Origin: Mucilaginibacter sp. L196
GTDB taxonomy: Bacteria > Bacteroidota > Bacteroidia > Sphingobacteriales > Sphingobacteriaceae
Reading direction: 5' to 3'
DNA length: 34,789 nucleotides
NCBI RefSeq assembly: GCF_009765905.1
Contig: NZ_LMUO01000009.1
Location: forward strand, 1 to 34,789
Shown here: positions 1 through 7,671 of the stretch, one piece after another
How the letters are laid out: every line of letters begins with the position of its first letter
Position numbering within the stretch: the stretch's first letter is position 1
Made by a program: the position numbers and the translations under genes
Notes under the pieces: model-generated
The model's database searches: none
The model's input: the letters and a program-made list of their open reading frames with translations, nothing else
What the model was told of the DNA's origin: nothing

Positions 1-99
1 GAAAACGCTTTTACAGCATCTGCTGAACTCTGCCGCCAGCTAAATCACTGCTCTCTTTGCCAGTGAATCACATGGTCAGCTTCCCCGGAATACCCACAC
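1..99 (-). mobile_element. Possible 5' end of a group II intron (or other insertion) interrupting hsdM
   Basis: Read on the minus strand, HsdM similarity is normal up to the residues GRAGI(V) and then stops. Family members continue with a sequence like LPDG, but here the frame gives WVFRGS and a stop. The DNA at the break, starting at position 99, reads GTGTGGGTATTCCGGGGAAG, and bacterial group II introns begin with the consensus GUGYG. The rest of the element lies outside the window, so domains I-VI, the reverse transcriptase and the 3' boundary cannot be seen. An insertion sequence or a simple rearrangement is also possible. The consensus match and the abrupt loss of homology are seen; the identity is inferred. 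Confidence 0.4.
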
Positions 100-1062
100 T
101 ATACCCGCACGTCCGCTTTGTTTAAGCAGGTGTATCATTAATATTAAAAACAGGTCGGCGCTTTCCCTAGTACGGTAGGTTAACGGGAAATTGTTTTCGT
201 TACTGTTGGCAACAATGCCGCCAAATGGTGGATTGGCCAATATTACATTTACCCTGTCCTTTTCCGTAAAGTTGCTTAAAGGCTGGTCTAAAGCATCGCC
301 AAACCTAATATTGGGCACTTCAATGTCATGCAGTATTAAGTTAGTGGTCGCTAACAAATAAGGTAATGGTTTATATTCCCACCCGGCAATATTTACTTCG
401 ATGCTTTTGCGTTCCTCTACATTTTTAGCCTGCTTTTTCAAATGCTCAATAGCGCAGGTTAAATAACCACCCGTACCGCATGCAGGGTCTAATATTTTTT
501 CGCCGAGTTGTGGGTTTATTGTTTCTGTAATAAACTGTGTTATTGCGCGTGGGGTATAAAACTCACCGCTTTTACCCGCGCTTTGCAATTCTTTTAATAT
601 GGTTTCGTATAGTTCGCCAAAGGCATGGCGGTCTTTGGCTACGTTAAAATCTATCTCATTCAGTTTATTCAACACCTTGCGAATATTAATCCCGCTTTTC
701 ATGTAATTATTGTTGCCCTCAAATACTTCTCGCACAATGATAGCACGTTTGTTGCCTGTGCTTAGATCAAGGTTACGCAAAGCCGGGAATAACTGGCGGT
801 CAACAAACTCTAATAGTTCGTCGCCAGTTATGCCCTCATCATCGCCAGCCCAGTTGCCTTTTTCGTTTACCCAATGAAATTTATTTGGTATAGGCGAAAT
901 ATAGTTATCGTCAATCAGCTCTAACTCTTTATCCTTATCTGAAAATATCTTTAGAAACAGCATCCAGCCTAATTGTTCAATGCGCTGGGCATCACCATTT
1001 AAGCCGGTGTCCTGCCACATGATGTTCTGAATACTCTTTACTAATCCGCTTATATTACTCAT
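76..1062 (-). CDS. hsdM: Type I restriction-modification methyltransferase subunit HsdM, interrupted near its C-terminal third
   Basis: N6-adenine DNA methyltransferase subunit of a type I R-M system, which modifies host DNA with HsdS and forms the restriction complex with HsdR. The 328 residues contain the helical HsdM N-terminal domain (about 1-140), the S-adenosylmethionine motif DPACGTGGY (192-200) and the catalytic NPPF motif (277-280). Family members are usually near 490-500 residues and continue GIVLPDG; this one turns into WVFRGS and stops, so roughly 150 residues are missing. The break coincides with a GTGTG sequence that may open a group II intron, in which case splicing could restore the protein. 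The ATG immediately follows the stop of the upstream YhcG-like gene with no gap, so the two are translationally coupled. No hsdS is visible; it may lie left of the window. Confidence 0.88.
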   Translation of the reverse strand: MSNISGLVKSIQNIMWQDTGLNGDAQRIEQLGWMLFLKIFSDKDKELELIDDNYISPIPNKFHWVNEKGNWAGDDEGITGDELLEFVDRQLFPALRNLDLSTGNKRAIIVREVFEGNNNYMKSGINIRKVLNKLNEIDFNVAKDRHAFGELYETILKELQSAGKSGEFYTPRAITQFITETINPQLGEKILDPACGTGGYLTCAIEHLKKQAKNVEERKSIEVNIAGWEYKPLPYLLATTNLILHDIEVPNIRFGDALDQPLSNFTEKDRVNVILANPPFGGIVANSNENNFPLTYRTRESADLFLILMIHLLKQSGRAGIVWVFRGS

Positions 1063-2175
1063 TTATAGTTTTTTATTTTTAAGCTGCTCTAATTCAGCGT
1101 TTAACTCGTCTATCAACTCTTTTTCCGATGGGAGGTACAACTTATATTTAGAGGCGAAAATTTGTTTGCTCTCTTTTAGTACCGAGTATTTAACTATGGT
1201 TTCATTTTTTTCGGTACATAAAATAAGCCCAATGGTAGGGTTGTCTGAATCTTGTTTTATTTGGTCTTCATAGTAACGGACATATAAATCCATCTGCCCA
1301 ATATCCTGATGGGAGAGTTTGCCAACTTTCAGATCTACTAGGATAAAACATTTTAGTATGTAATTGTAAAATACCAGATCGATATAAAAATGCTCATGAT
1401 CTGCCGAGATCCGTTTTTGCCTGGCGACAAAAGAGAAGCCTTTACCCAGTTCTAACAGGAAATACTGTAGCTTACTTAGCAACTCGGTTTCCAGTTCCCT
1501 TTCATACAAAGTAGCATTTGGCTGTAATTGCAGAAATTCAAGTACATAAGGGTCTTTTACAAAATCTAAGATAGTTGGTTGGTCTTGTTGGTTCTCTGCT
1601 TCGGTCTTGGCAATCAAAGGTTGCTTATTTTTAGATGACAACAATCTTTGAAAATACAAAGAATTGATCTGCCTTTCTAATACCCGTGTGCTCCAATTCT
1701 GTTCAGCCGCTTCATTCATGTAGTAGTTTCGGGCTGCCTCATCTTCTACACGTATCAGTAAACGATAATGCGTCCAACTCAATTCTCCACGCAGTGCGTG
1801 GAGAATTGAGTTCTCAGATATTTTCTTGCTTGCAATCTGGTTTTCAATGGATTGTGCTTCTTCTTCCAATTCTCCACGCACCGCGTAGGGAATTGATTTA
1901 TTAGAAAATAATTGATAAAACTTCCTGAAATTATCAAGGTTGGATATAGAAAACCCTTGTCCAAAATCTGCTGTTAATTTTTTGGAGAGTTCTTTTAGAG
2001 TATTTTTCCCGTAAGCAGATCGTTCATTACCTTGTTGCTCGTTTTCTACAATCCTTTTCCCAACTTCCCAATACGCCATTACCATTGAAAAATTAACCGC
2101 CCTAACGACATTTCCCTTTGCTTGCTCTAAAATAGATTTAATATCAGCATATAACCCGCCTTTACTTACTTCCAT
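1063..2175 (-). CDS. DUF1016 / YhcG-type PD-(D/E)XK nuclease-domain protein with palindromic repeat insertions
   Basis: This 370-residue protein has the DUF1016 N-terminal domain (about 8-180, with SWTHYRLLIRVED and NWSTRVLERQINSLYFQRL) and a C-terminal PD-(D/E)XK nuclease fold (about 205-365). Likely active-site residues are Asp266 (FYIDLVF) and Asp281-Leu-Lys283 (VDLKVGK), where the usual Glu is Asp. Members often sit inside type I R-M operons; their role is unsettled, with restriction or anti-phage nuclease activity suggested. Here it lies between hsdR (2-nt gap) and hsdM (no gap). Residues 92-133, just before the conserved LSW, hold two copies of an S-I-x-x-A-x-R-G-E-L peptide (94-103 and 123-132), each encoded by a DNA palindrome. 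Typical family members are shorter there. The domain call is secure; the exact role is not. Confidence 0.85.
   Translation of the reverse strand: MEVSKGGLYADIKSILEQAKGNVVRAVNFSMVMAYWEVGKRIVENEQQGNERSAYGKNTLKELSKKLTADFGQGFSISNLDNFRKFYQLFSNKSIPYAVRGELEEEAQSIENQIASKKISENSILHALRGELSWTHYRLLIRVEDEAARNYYMNEAAEQNWSTRVLERQINSLYFQRLLSSKNKQPLIAKTEAENQQDQPTILDFVKDPYVLEFLQLQPNATLYERELETELLSKLQYFLLELGKGFSFVARQKRISADHEHFYIDLVFYNYILKCFILVDLKVGKLSHQDIGQMDLYVRYYEDQIKQDSDNPTIGLILCTEKNETIVKYSVLKESKQIFASKYKLYLPSEKELIDELNAELEQLKNKKL
1776..1812. repeat. Perfect palindrome (18-bp arms, 1-nt centre) inside the YhcG-like gene
   Basis: Arms of 18 bp match perfectly around the single base at 1794; the core is CTCAATTCTCCACGCA and its complement. 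In the gene's frame it encodes NSILHALRGELS. It is related to the palindrome at 1867-1895, which lies exactly 29 codons away in the same orientation and frame. It resembles REP-like or Rickettsia-type palindromic elements that insert into coding sequence without breaking the frame. Confidence 0.85.
1867..1895. repeat. Second, imperfect copy of the coding palindrome
   Basis: It has 13-bp arms around a 3-nt centre with two non-Watson-Crick positions. The left arm CAATTCTCCACGC is identical to the matching part of the copy at 1776-1812. In the gene's frame it encodes SIPYAVRGEL, against SILHALRGEL in the other copy. The divergence suggests that it is older, or that the protein sequence is under less constraint here. 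Confidence 0.75.
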
Positions 2176-2177
2176 AA

Positions 2178-4571
2178 TTATGCCCTTTGATATAACTCTT
2201 GTTCCAATTCCTTTAAAGCTTCCTGATATTTGCTTCTGCCTCCAAAAATACCATTTACAATTTCATAAGCCGAACCAAATCCATCAAATGGGTTCACCCT
2301 TAAAACTTCCATGCTTTCAATATTACCTATGCCTTCGTCAGCATATTTATCTAACAAGGCTTCTAAAACTTGTTTAGCCTGGTCGCCATACTTGGTGAAA
2401 TAGTTGCGCTTCTTAACATTATTCACTCTTTCTTTTCGGGTTAAAGGTGGTTGGTCATAAGCTACATGGCATATCAGATCAAACAAATCAACTTCTTTAT
2501 TTACAGCATCATACAAAGCCTCAACCATAACACCCTGATCTTGGAGTTCAGCTATAATTGCTTCTTTACGGTCGGTATTATTCCACTGCGTTAAAAAATC
2601 ATTTAACGAGGCAAAGTTCTGTTTTATGATTTCTTTAGTGTGGTCTTTCAGGCTTATGGTAATCGGCTTACCATGCTGGTCAAAATACATTTCGCGGCTA
2701 ATTAAAATAGAAACATCTACGCCATTAACATATATTTTCTCCCGCTTTTTATACTCAGCACCCGGTTCGGCAACTAAATTTCTGATCTCGGGCGACACAA
2801 TTTCTATTTCATCGCCCGATATGTCATCTATAATGGGGGTGGTATCTTGCTCTTCCTCATCAATGATGTTACCTAAGTCAGTATCTTGCGAAACAGGCTT
2901 TACTCTTAAAGGGTCACCATCAAAATCTTTATCGGCAAACAGGTCGGTTGCGTTTCTGAAATCTAATATGGTAAAATAGAGTTTACCGTGTTCTTCATTG
3001 ATACGGGTGCCACGCCCTATGATCTGTTTAAATTTAGTCATAGAAGATATATTGGTATCTAATACAATTACTTTACAGGTTTGGGCATCAACGCCGGTTG
3101 TCATTAGTTCGGATGTAGTAGCTATAACCGGATATTTTTCTTCAGGATTGATAAAGTTGTCTAACTCCCGCTTGCCTTCGTCGTTATCACCAGTAATCTG
3201 CATGACATATTTATAGTTAGCGGCTACCAGATCAGCATTTTGCTTTGATAAGGCTGTACGCATACGTTCGGCATGGTCTATATCCATACAGAACACAATG
3301 GTTTTAGCAAAACGATCATAGCCCTTTAAAAACTCTGTAAGTTTTTGGGCGACTAATTCAGTACGCTCTTCAATAACAAGACTACGATCAAAGTCCTTTC
3401 GATTGTATATCCGGTCTTCAACCTCAAAACCATCCTTATCTGTTTTGCCTTGTTGCGGCCGCCATCCTTCAGTATCAACGTCCAAACCAATCCTGATAAC
3501 ACGATAGGGCGCAAGAAAACCATCATCTATACCTTGCTTTAGCGAATAGGTATAAACAGGCTCACCAAAATATTCTGTATTACTGGTTTCTTTAGTTTCT
3601 TTCGGCGTAGCCGTTAAGCCTACGTGAGTTGCATTTTTAAAATAAGATAGAATTTCACGCCATGAACTATCTTCCTTTGCGCTACCTCTGTGGCACTCAT
3701 CAATTACAATCAGATCAAAAAAGTCTGGCGAAAATTGTTTGTAAACGTTAGCATCATCATCTGTACCGGATAATCCTTGATATAATGCCAAATAGATTTC
3801 ATAACTTTTATCAATCTGCCGGTTCTTTACAACCGTCATTTTATCTTTAAAGTGCTTAAAATCACCACGTCTTGTTTGGTCAATCAAAGCATTACGGTCT
3901 GCTAAAAACAAGATGCGTTTTTTGGCTCCGCTTTTCCAAAGGCGATGTATGATTTGAAACGCTGTGTATGTTTTGCCGGTGCCGGTAGCCATTACGAGAA
4001 TGATACGGTTTTGACCTTTGGCAATAGCTTCTACCGTTCTATTAACTGCTATCTGTTGGTAATAACGAGGCTTTCGGCTTGTACCGTCAAAAAAATAATC
4101 TTGTGATGCTATTTTTTCGGCGGCTGGTGTAGCTATGCCTTTATAGGTTTTATATTTCTCCCATAGTTGCTCTGGGGATGGGAAATTATCAATACCAATT
4201 TCCGTTTCAATATTATCATCGGTAGCTGTACGGTCATGGAATAAAAAGCCATCGCCATTGCTGCTAAATACACATGGTATATCTAATATCTTAGCATAGT
4301 CTAAGGCTTGTTGAATACCTGCCCTTACCGAATGTTTATTATCCTTCGCTTCAATTATGGCAATTGGAATGTTGGGTTTATAGTAAAGGATGTAATCCGC
4401 CCGCTTCTGCTTACCCCTGGCTGTTAGTTTACCACGAACATAGATCTTGCCATCTGTAAATGAAACTTCTTCTAATAGCTGCGTATGTCTATTCCAGCCC
4501 GATGTTTCAAGGGCAGGAGTTATGTATTTAGTACAAATATCACGTTCGGAAAGGCTCTTTTTATCGGGCAT
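2178..4571 (-). CDS. hsdR: Type I restriction enzyme HsdR (EcoEI-like), nuclease and translocase subunit
   Basis: ATP-dependent restriction subunit that translocates and cleaves unmodified DNA in complex with HsdM and HsdS. The 797 residues show an N-terminal PD-(D/E)XK nuclease (Asp59, Glu74-Ala-Lys76 in IIEAKD), then a superfamily 2 helicase with Walker A MATGTGKT (194-201), DECH box (291-294), LTATP motif (about 319-323) and the late helicase motif QIIGRGTR. The C-terminal part resembles the EcoEI R-subunit C-terminal domain. Length is normal for this subgroup and no lesion is visible. It is first in the operon and its stop is followed after 2 nt by the YhcG-like start. Divergent transcription of the DUF262 gene shares a spacer of about 240 nt. 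The call is firm. Confidence 0.95.
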   Translation of the reverse strand: MPDKKSLSERDICTKYITPALETSGWNRHTQLLEEVSFTDGKIYVRGKLTARGKQKRADYILYYKPNIPIAIIEAKDNKHSVRAGIQQALDYAKILDIPCVFSSNGDGFLFHDRTATDDNIETEIGIDNFPSPEQLWEKYKTYKGIATPAAEKIASQDYFFDGTSRKPRYYQQIAVNRTVEAIAKGQNRIILVMATGTGKTYTAFQIIHRLWKSGAKKRILFLADRNALIDQTRRGDFKHFKDKMTVVKNRQIDKSYEIYLALYQGLSGTDDDANVYKQFSPDFFDLIVIDECHRGSAKEDSSWREILSYFKNATHVGLTATPKETKETSNTEYFGEPVYTYSLKQGIDDGFLAPYRVIRIGLDVDTEGWRPQQGKTDKDGFEVEDRIYNRKDFDRSLVIEERTELVAQKLTEFLKGYDRFAKTIVFCMDIDHAERMRTALSKQNADLVAANYKYVMQITGDNDEGKRELDNFINPEEKYPVIATTSELMTTGVDAQTCKVIVLDTNISSMTKFKQIIGRGTRINEEHGKLYFTILDFRNATDLFADKDFDGDPLRVKPVSQDTDLGNIIDEEEQDTTPIIDDISGDEIEIVSPEIRNLVAEPGAEYKKREKIYVNGVDVSILISREMYFDQHGKPITISLKDHTKEIIKQNFASLNDFLTQWNNTDRKEAIIAELQDQGVMVEALYDAVNKEVDLFDLICHVAYDQPPLTRKERVNNVKKRNYFTKYGDQAKQVLEALLDKYADEGIGNIESMEVLRVNPFDGFGSAYEIVNGIFGGRSKYQEALKELEQELYQRA

Positions 4572-4689
4572 AGGTTAAGCGAAACTATTAAAAATAAATA
4601 AGCAAGGTAATTAAATCCTTTGATATGGTTTAATCATTTTGGAAAGTATTATTACTTGGCCGTTGTATAGCCGAAGCTGGTGGGTTAAA

Positions 4690-4719
4690 ATATCAAATTG
4701 GAAAATAGCAATTTGGTAT
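4690..4719. promoter_or_regulatory. Inverted repeat in the hsdR / DUF262 divergent spacer, possible operator
   Basis: Arms ATATCAAATTG and CAATTTGGTAT are 11 bp with one mismatch, separated by 8 nt. It sits between two divergently transcribed defence genes, a usual place for a control protein to bind. No controller gene is recognised nearby, so the role is inferred only from position and symmetry. Confidence 0.35.
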
Positions 4720-4809
4720 TTAAACGGATAAACTAGTATCAACCCTGAATTAATTTAGTTATTATTGACTGCCTATATAGCATTAAAAAAATTTAAACCT
4801 TACTCATCA

Positions 4810-5994
4810 ATGGATAACCGCGTTTATTACGGACAATACTCATTAAGCCATTGGCTTGATCTTATTTTAAAAGAAAACATTATTCTTCCCGACTACCAAC
4901 GATTCTTTGTATGGAACCAAACCAAAGTAAAAACGCTCATTGACACATTTCAAAAGAAACAATTTGTGCCGCCTATTACTATTGGCGCTTTTAAAAATGC
5001 GCAAACAAACGAAAATCTAATTCTAGATGGCCAACAAAGATTAACAAGCATTCTATTAGCTTACCTTGGCCTATATCCCGATAAACAATATTTTAACAAC
5101 ACAGTTGAACGGTTAGCTAACGAAAATGATGATGAGGCAGAGGATGATGAGCAATTGGATGATATTTTAGCTTGGGATTTTCGGAAACTCACGGAAAAAG
5201 GTAGAAACAAAGAAGAAATACGTAATAAGATCGTTGAAGGCAATTACAAGATCGTTGACTTTGAGATTACGGATGATTTTTTGAAAAATACTTTTTTAGG
5301 TTTTTCGTATTTGGTACCGCATCTGGACGATCAGCAGGAACAACAAAAATATTATTCTTCAGTCTTCAGAAATATAAACATCCAAGGTGAATCTTTACTT
5401 CCACAAGAAAGCAGAGCCTCGTTATATTTCCTTAATAAGAACCTGGTGCCATTCTTTGATCCGGCATTTATGAAAGATTTTGTGATCAAAAATTTTAATA
5501 CCATCACTAAAGCAGATTTTGTCAGATTCCTAGCCTTATTGTCCCAATATGCTAAAGACGGCAACAGTGACAGGGTTGCAAGAGGTTATAAGCCCAAGAT
5601 GGAAAAGTATTATGAAGAATATATTTATTCTATGGTTGGGGAAACACCGTCGCCGTTGTTTAAAAATTTTAATGATATTTTTCCCGATGGTAACTACTCT
5701 GCGCGATTTGGACATTTAAACCTCGCGATTGAATCGTTAGGTATTCAAAAACAGTTTGGTTCTATAATTGAAATAGATATGTACCTATTTGGCCTTATTT
5801 ATTCAATAGTTTTTGAGGACAGAGCGGTTGATGTGGCAGCACGGGATGGGCTAAAAGCGGCATTGGATGCGCAGACGCAAATATTTAGGTCCGACGAACG
5901 TCACAAGAAAGCACCGAGTGCTATTAAATATCTAAAAGAACGTATTGATGCCTCGATTGGCATTTATAATAACTATACCTATGAACAAGCATAG
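4810..5994 (+). CDS. DUF262 (GmrSD/ParB-like) domain protein
   Basis: The DUF262 domain has a ParB/sulfiredoxin-like fold and is the GmrS-type NTP-dependent part of modification-dependent restriction systems. Visible motifs are LPDYQRFFVWN near the N-terminus and LILDGQQRLTSILLAY, the characteristic DGQQR signature. An acidic stretch (ENDDEAEDDEQLDD) follows. No HNH motif of a GmrD half is seen, so this is a DUF262-only protein. I prefer the ATG at 4810 (MDNRVYYGQYSL) because this N-terminus resembles relatives; the frame is open upstream to a TTG at 4765, which is a less likely start in Bacteroidota. The 3' end overlaps the next gene by 14 nt (ATG at 5981), implying translational coupling with a HEPN protein. 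Type IV-like restriction is possible but not shown. Confidence 0.85.
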   Translation: MDNRVYYGQYSLSHWLDLILKENIILPDYQRFFVWNQTKVKTLIDTFQKKQFVPPITIGAFKNAQTNENLILDGQQRLTSILLAYLGLYPDKQYFNNTVERLANENDDEAEDDEQLDDILAWDFRKLTEKGRNKEEIRNKIVEGNYKIVDFEITDDFLKNTFLGFSYLVPHLDDQQEQQKYYSSVFRNINIQGESLLPQESRASLYFLNKNLVPFFDPAFMKDFVIKNFNTITKADFVRFLALLSQYAKDGNSDRVARGYKPKMEKYYEEYIYSMVGETPSPLFKNFNDIFPDGNYSARFGHLNLAIESLGIQKQFGSIIEIDMYLFGLIYSIVFEDRAVDVAARDGLKAALDAQTQIFRSDERHKKAPSAIKYLKERIDASIGIYNNYTYEQA

Positions 5995-6694
5995 AGACTT
6001 TATTTTATCGCCTATCATTGGTATATTAAAAGAAGTGGTGGCAGCAAATATTGGGATTGGAGATGGCATTGAGACTTATCCGTTAAGCGAATATGTTCTA
6101 CAATCTGTATTTCTTAAGATGACAGGTTTTCAAGAGCAAAAAATGAAATGCATATGCTGGGAACTAGCAACCGTGGATTATGAATACAGGTACTTTAGAT
6201 TTACTCAACAAAGGCTTGGCGAGTGTTCAAACTACGCGGAAAAAATGAGCATTTACAAAGACTTGATAGATCTTATAAAAAAGTATGAACCCGGTTTTGA
6301 TGTGACAGCAGAACTTGACAGAAATTTAATTTCAGCCGAAACTTTATCCGAGATTAAAGCACTTTTTGTAGGCTCTAATGTAGCTACCTGGGCTCAGAAT
6401 AACTTTCACGATTTTTTAAATGATAACAATGTAATTCCTGCAAATCAATTTGCATCTAACAGTAGTTTGTTAGAGAACAATCTCAAACCAAAATACGAGC
6501 TATTATACAAGCATAGAAACCGATGTGCTCATAATACACTTTCTTATCAAGATAATTTACCAACTTTAAAAACGCTATTTATCTCAAATCCTAAAGACGA
6601 TAATTATTTCGTTAGGTTTACGCTTCTGATTTTGATTGACAAAATATTTATTGCTTTGTATGAAAAATATAACGTAATGGTAGATGACAATTAA
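5981..6694 (+). CDS. HEPN-like protein with an RX4H motif, partner of the DUF262 protein
   Basis: This 237-residue mostly helical protein has no family I can name with certainty. Near its C-terminus is RNRCAH (Arg179-His184), which fits the RX4-6H catalytic signature of HEPN ribonucleases, flanked by predicted helices (LKPKYELLYKHRN before; FVRFTLLILIDKIFIALYEKY after). HEPN RNases are common effectors in toxin-antitoxin and abortive-infection systems. The start at 5981 is chosen because the ATG overlaps the stop of the DUF262 gene by 14 nt; the frame also extends upstream to 5945 inside that gene. The coupling implies a stoichiometric or sensor-effector relationship. The motif is seen; RNase activity is inferred. 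Confidence 0.7.
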   Translation: MNKHRDFILSPIIGILKEVVAANIGIGDGIETYPLSEYVLQSVFLKMTGFQEQKMKCICWELATVDYEYRYFRFTQQRLGECSNYAEKMSIYKDLIDLIKKYEPGFDVTAELDRNLISAETLSEIKALFVGSNVATWAQNNFHDFLNDNNVIPANQFASNSSLLENNLKPKYELLYKHRNRCAHNTLSYQDNLPTLKTLFISNPKDDNYFVRFTLLILIDKIFIALYEKYNVMVDDN

Positions 6695-6703
6695 AATATT
6701 AAA

Positions 6704-6928
6704 TTAGTCAAATGGAGCTGCTACCCAATCGTCGCTCACAGTGAGATCGAGGAAGCCTTCGTCATCCGGATTTTTAAGGAATTCGAACTCTTTATTCAAT
6801 CGGTGCCATTTTAATAACTTAATTCGAAAATTGATAAATACAACTAATTCACAGTCGCCCGGGAATCCATTGGTTATACACGCTTTAAGCCGATAAGTAA
6901 TTAATTCACATTGACTTAGTTGCTCTGT
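6704..6928 (-). pseudogene. 74-codon reading frame without a usual start codon, downstream of the kinase gene
   Basis: This frame runs from a stop at 6931-6929 to a TAA at 6706-6704. It reads like real protein, with segments such as CELVVFINFRIKLLKWHRLN and NPDDEGFLDLTVSDDWVAAPFD, but has no ATG or GTG, and its first TTG falls past the middle. It overlaps the last 23 nt of the kinase gene in the +1 frame. It could be the frameshifted tail of a longer kinase-fused protein, a separate gene fragment, or an ORF using a rare start such as ATT. I recognise no family. The plus strand shows nothing better in this stretch. Confidence 0.35.
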
Positions 6929-7646
6929 TTAATTCGCTTTCTTCGTTATGAATAAGATAGGATAAAAGGAGTTTGCCTTTCGGGCTGAGAAAGCCCAGTT
7001 CGAAAGAGATTTCCTGCAAACTTGCGATGTAACTATCCGCATCCTTAAAAATGGTGATTGATTGAATAAACTGATGAATTACGTCCGCATGCTTTTGATT
7101 TGAAGTGGAAAGCTTATTATAGAGTATAAAAGCGATTTCTTTGTAATTCTCAATGTCATCCGCAGCCGTAGCACCGTTGTCAGCCCAGAAAAAATCGATG
7201 ATTTTTACGTTGCCAAATGCGTCTATCATGACGTTATGCCATTTCAAATCGCCGTGAATTACGCCGAAGTAATGCGCCTTTTCCATTCCTTTGGCCAACT
7301 GTTCTAAAACACTATTGTAATAATTGAGAGAAATGAAAACGTCGGGTTTTAATACATTTTCGAGTGTATCACCGTCTATGTATTCCATTATATAACCGAT
7401 AAACGTGTTTTCACCATCTTGGACAGAAACCAATCCATAAACAGTTGCAATCTCAGGTTCGGCAGACAATAAAGCCAGCTTCCTAAATTCGACAATTTGG
7501 TAGTCATTGAAATTTTTAACTTCAAATACTTTTAAGACGTAATATTTACCGGTTACCGATTCTGTAAAGCTATAAACTCCTTTATCCTTGTCGATGGGTG
7601 TGCAAGTAGTTAACTCAATTGTCTTGGTTGATCGAAAGTCAAACAT
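6906..7646 (-). CDS. Protein kinase-fold protein paired with a membrane NTPase
   Basis: A 246-residue eukaryotic-like kinase fold. Visible motifs are the VAIK-type lysine in YYVLKVFEV (about 34-42), a helix C glutamate in VEFRKLALL, a hinge-like IMEYIDGDTL, the catalytic loop HGDLKWHN and the metal-binding IIDF in place of DFG. It is therefore probably an active Ser/Thr or small-molecule kinase in the cytoplasm. It begins 25 nt after the stop of the large NTPase gene on the same strand, so the two form an operon. NTPase plus kinase modules are frequent in bacterial conflict systems, where the kinase may act as sensor or effector. The C-terminus may be shortened by a frameshift, given the coding-like frame that follows. 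Confidence 0.75.
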   Translation of the reverse strand: MFDFRSTKTIELTTCTPIDKDKGVYSFTESVTGKYYVLKVFEVKNFNDYQIVEFRKLALLSAEPEIATVYGLVSVQDGENTFIGYIMEYIDGDTLENVLKPDVFISLNYYNSVLEQLAKGMEKAHYFGVIHGDLKWHNVMIDAFGNVKIIDFFWADNGATAADDIENYKEIAFILYNKLSTSNQKHADVIHQFIQSITIFKDADSYIASLQEISFELGFLSPKGKLLLSYLIHNEESELNRATKSM

Positions 7647-7671
7647 ATATTTAATAGGCTTAAAGGCAGGT

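Noticed and set aside
1776..1895. CRISPR array
   Set aside because: Only two palindromic copies, inside a coding gene and diverged from each other, with no further repeats or cas genes.
1686..1904. Plus-strand ORF of 72 codons over the YhcG-like gene
   Set aside because: Shadow of the minus-strand gene; the palindromes keep both strands open and make it look protein-like.
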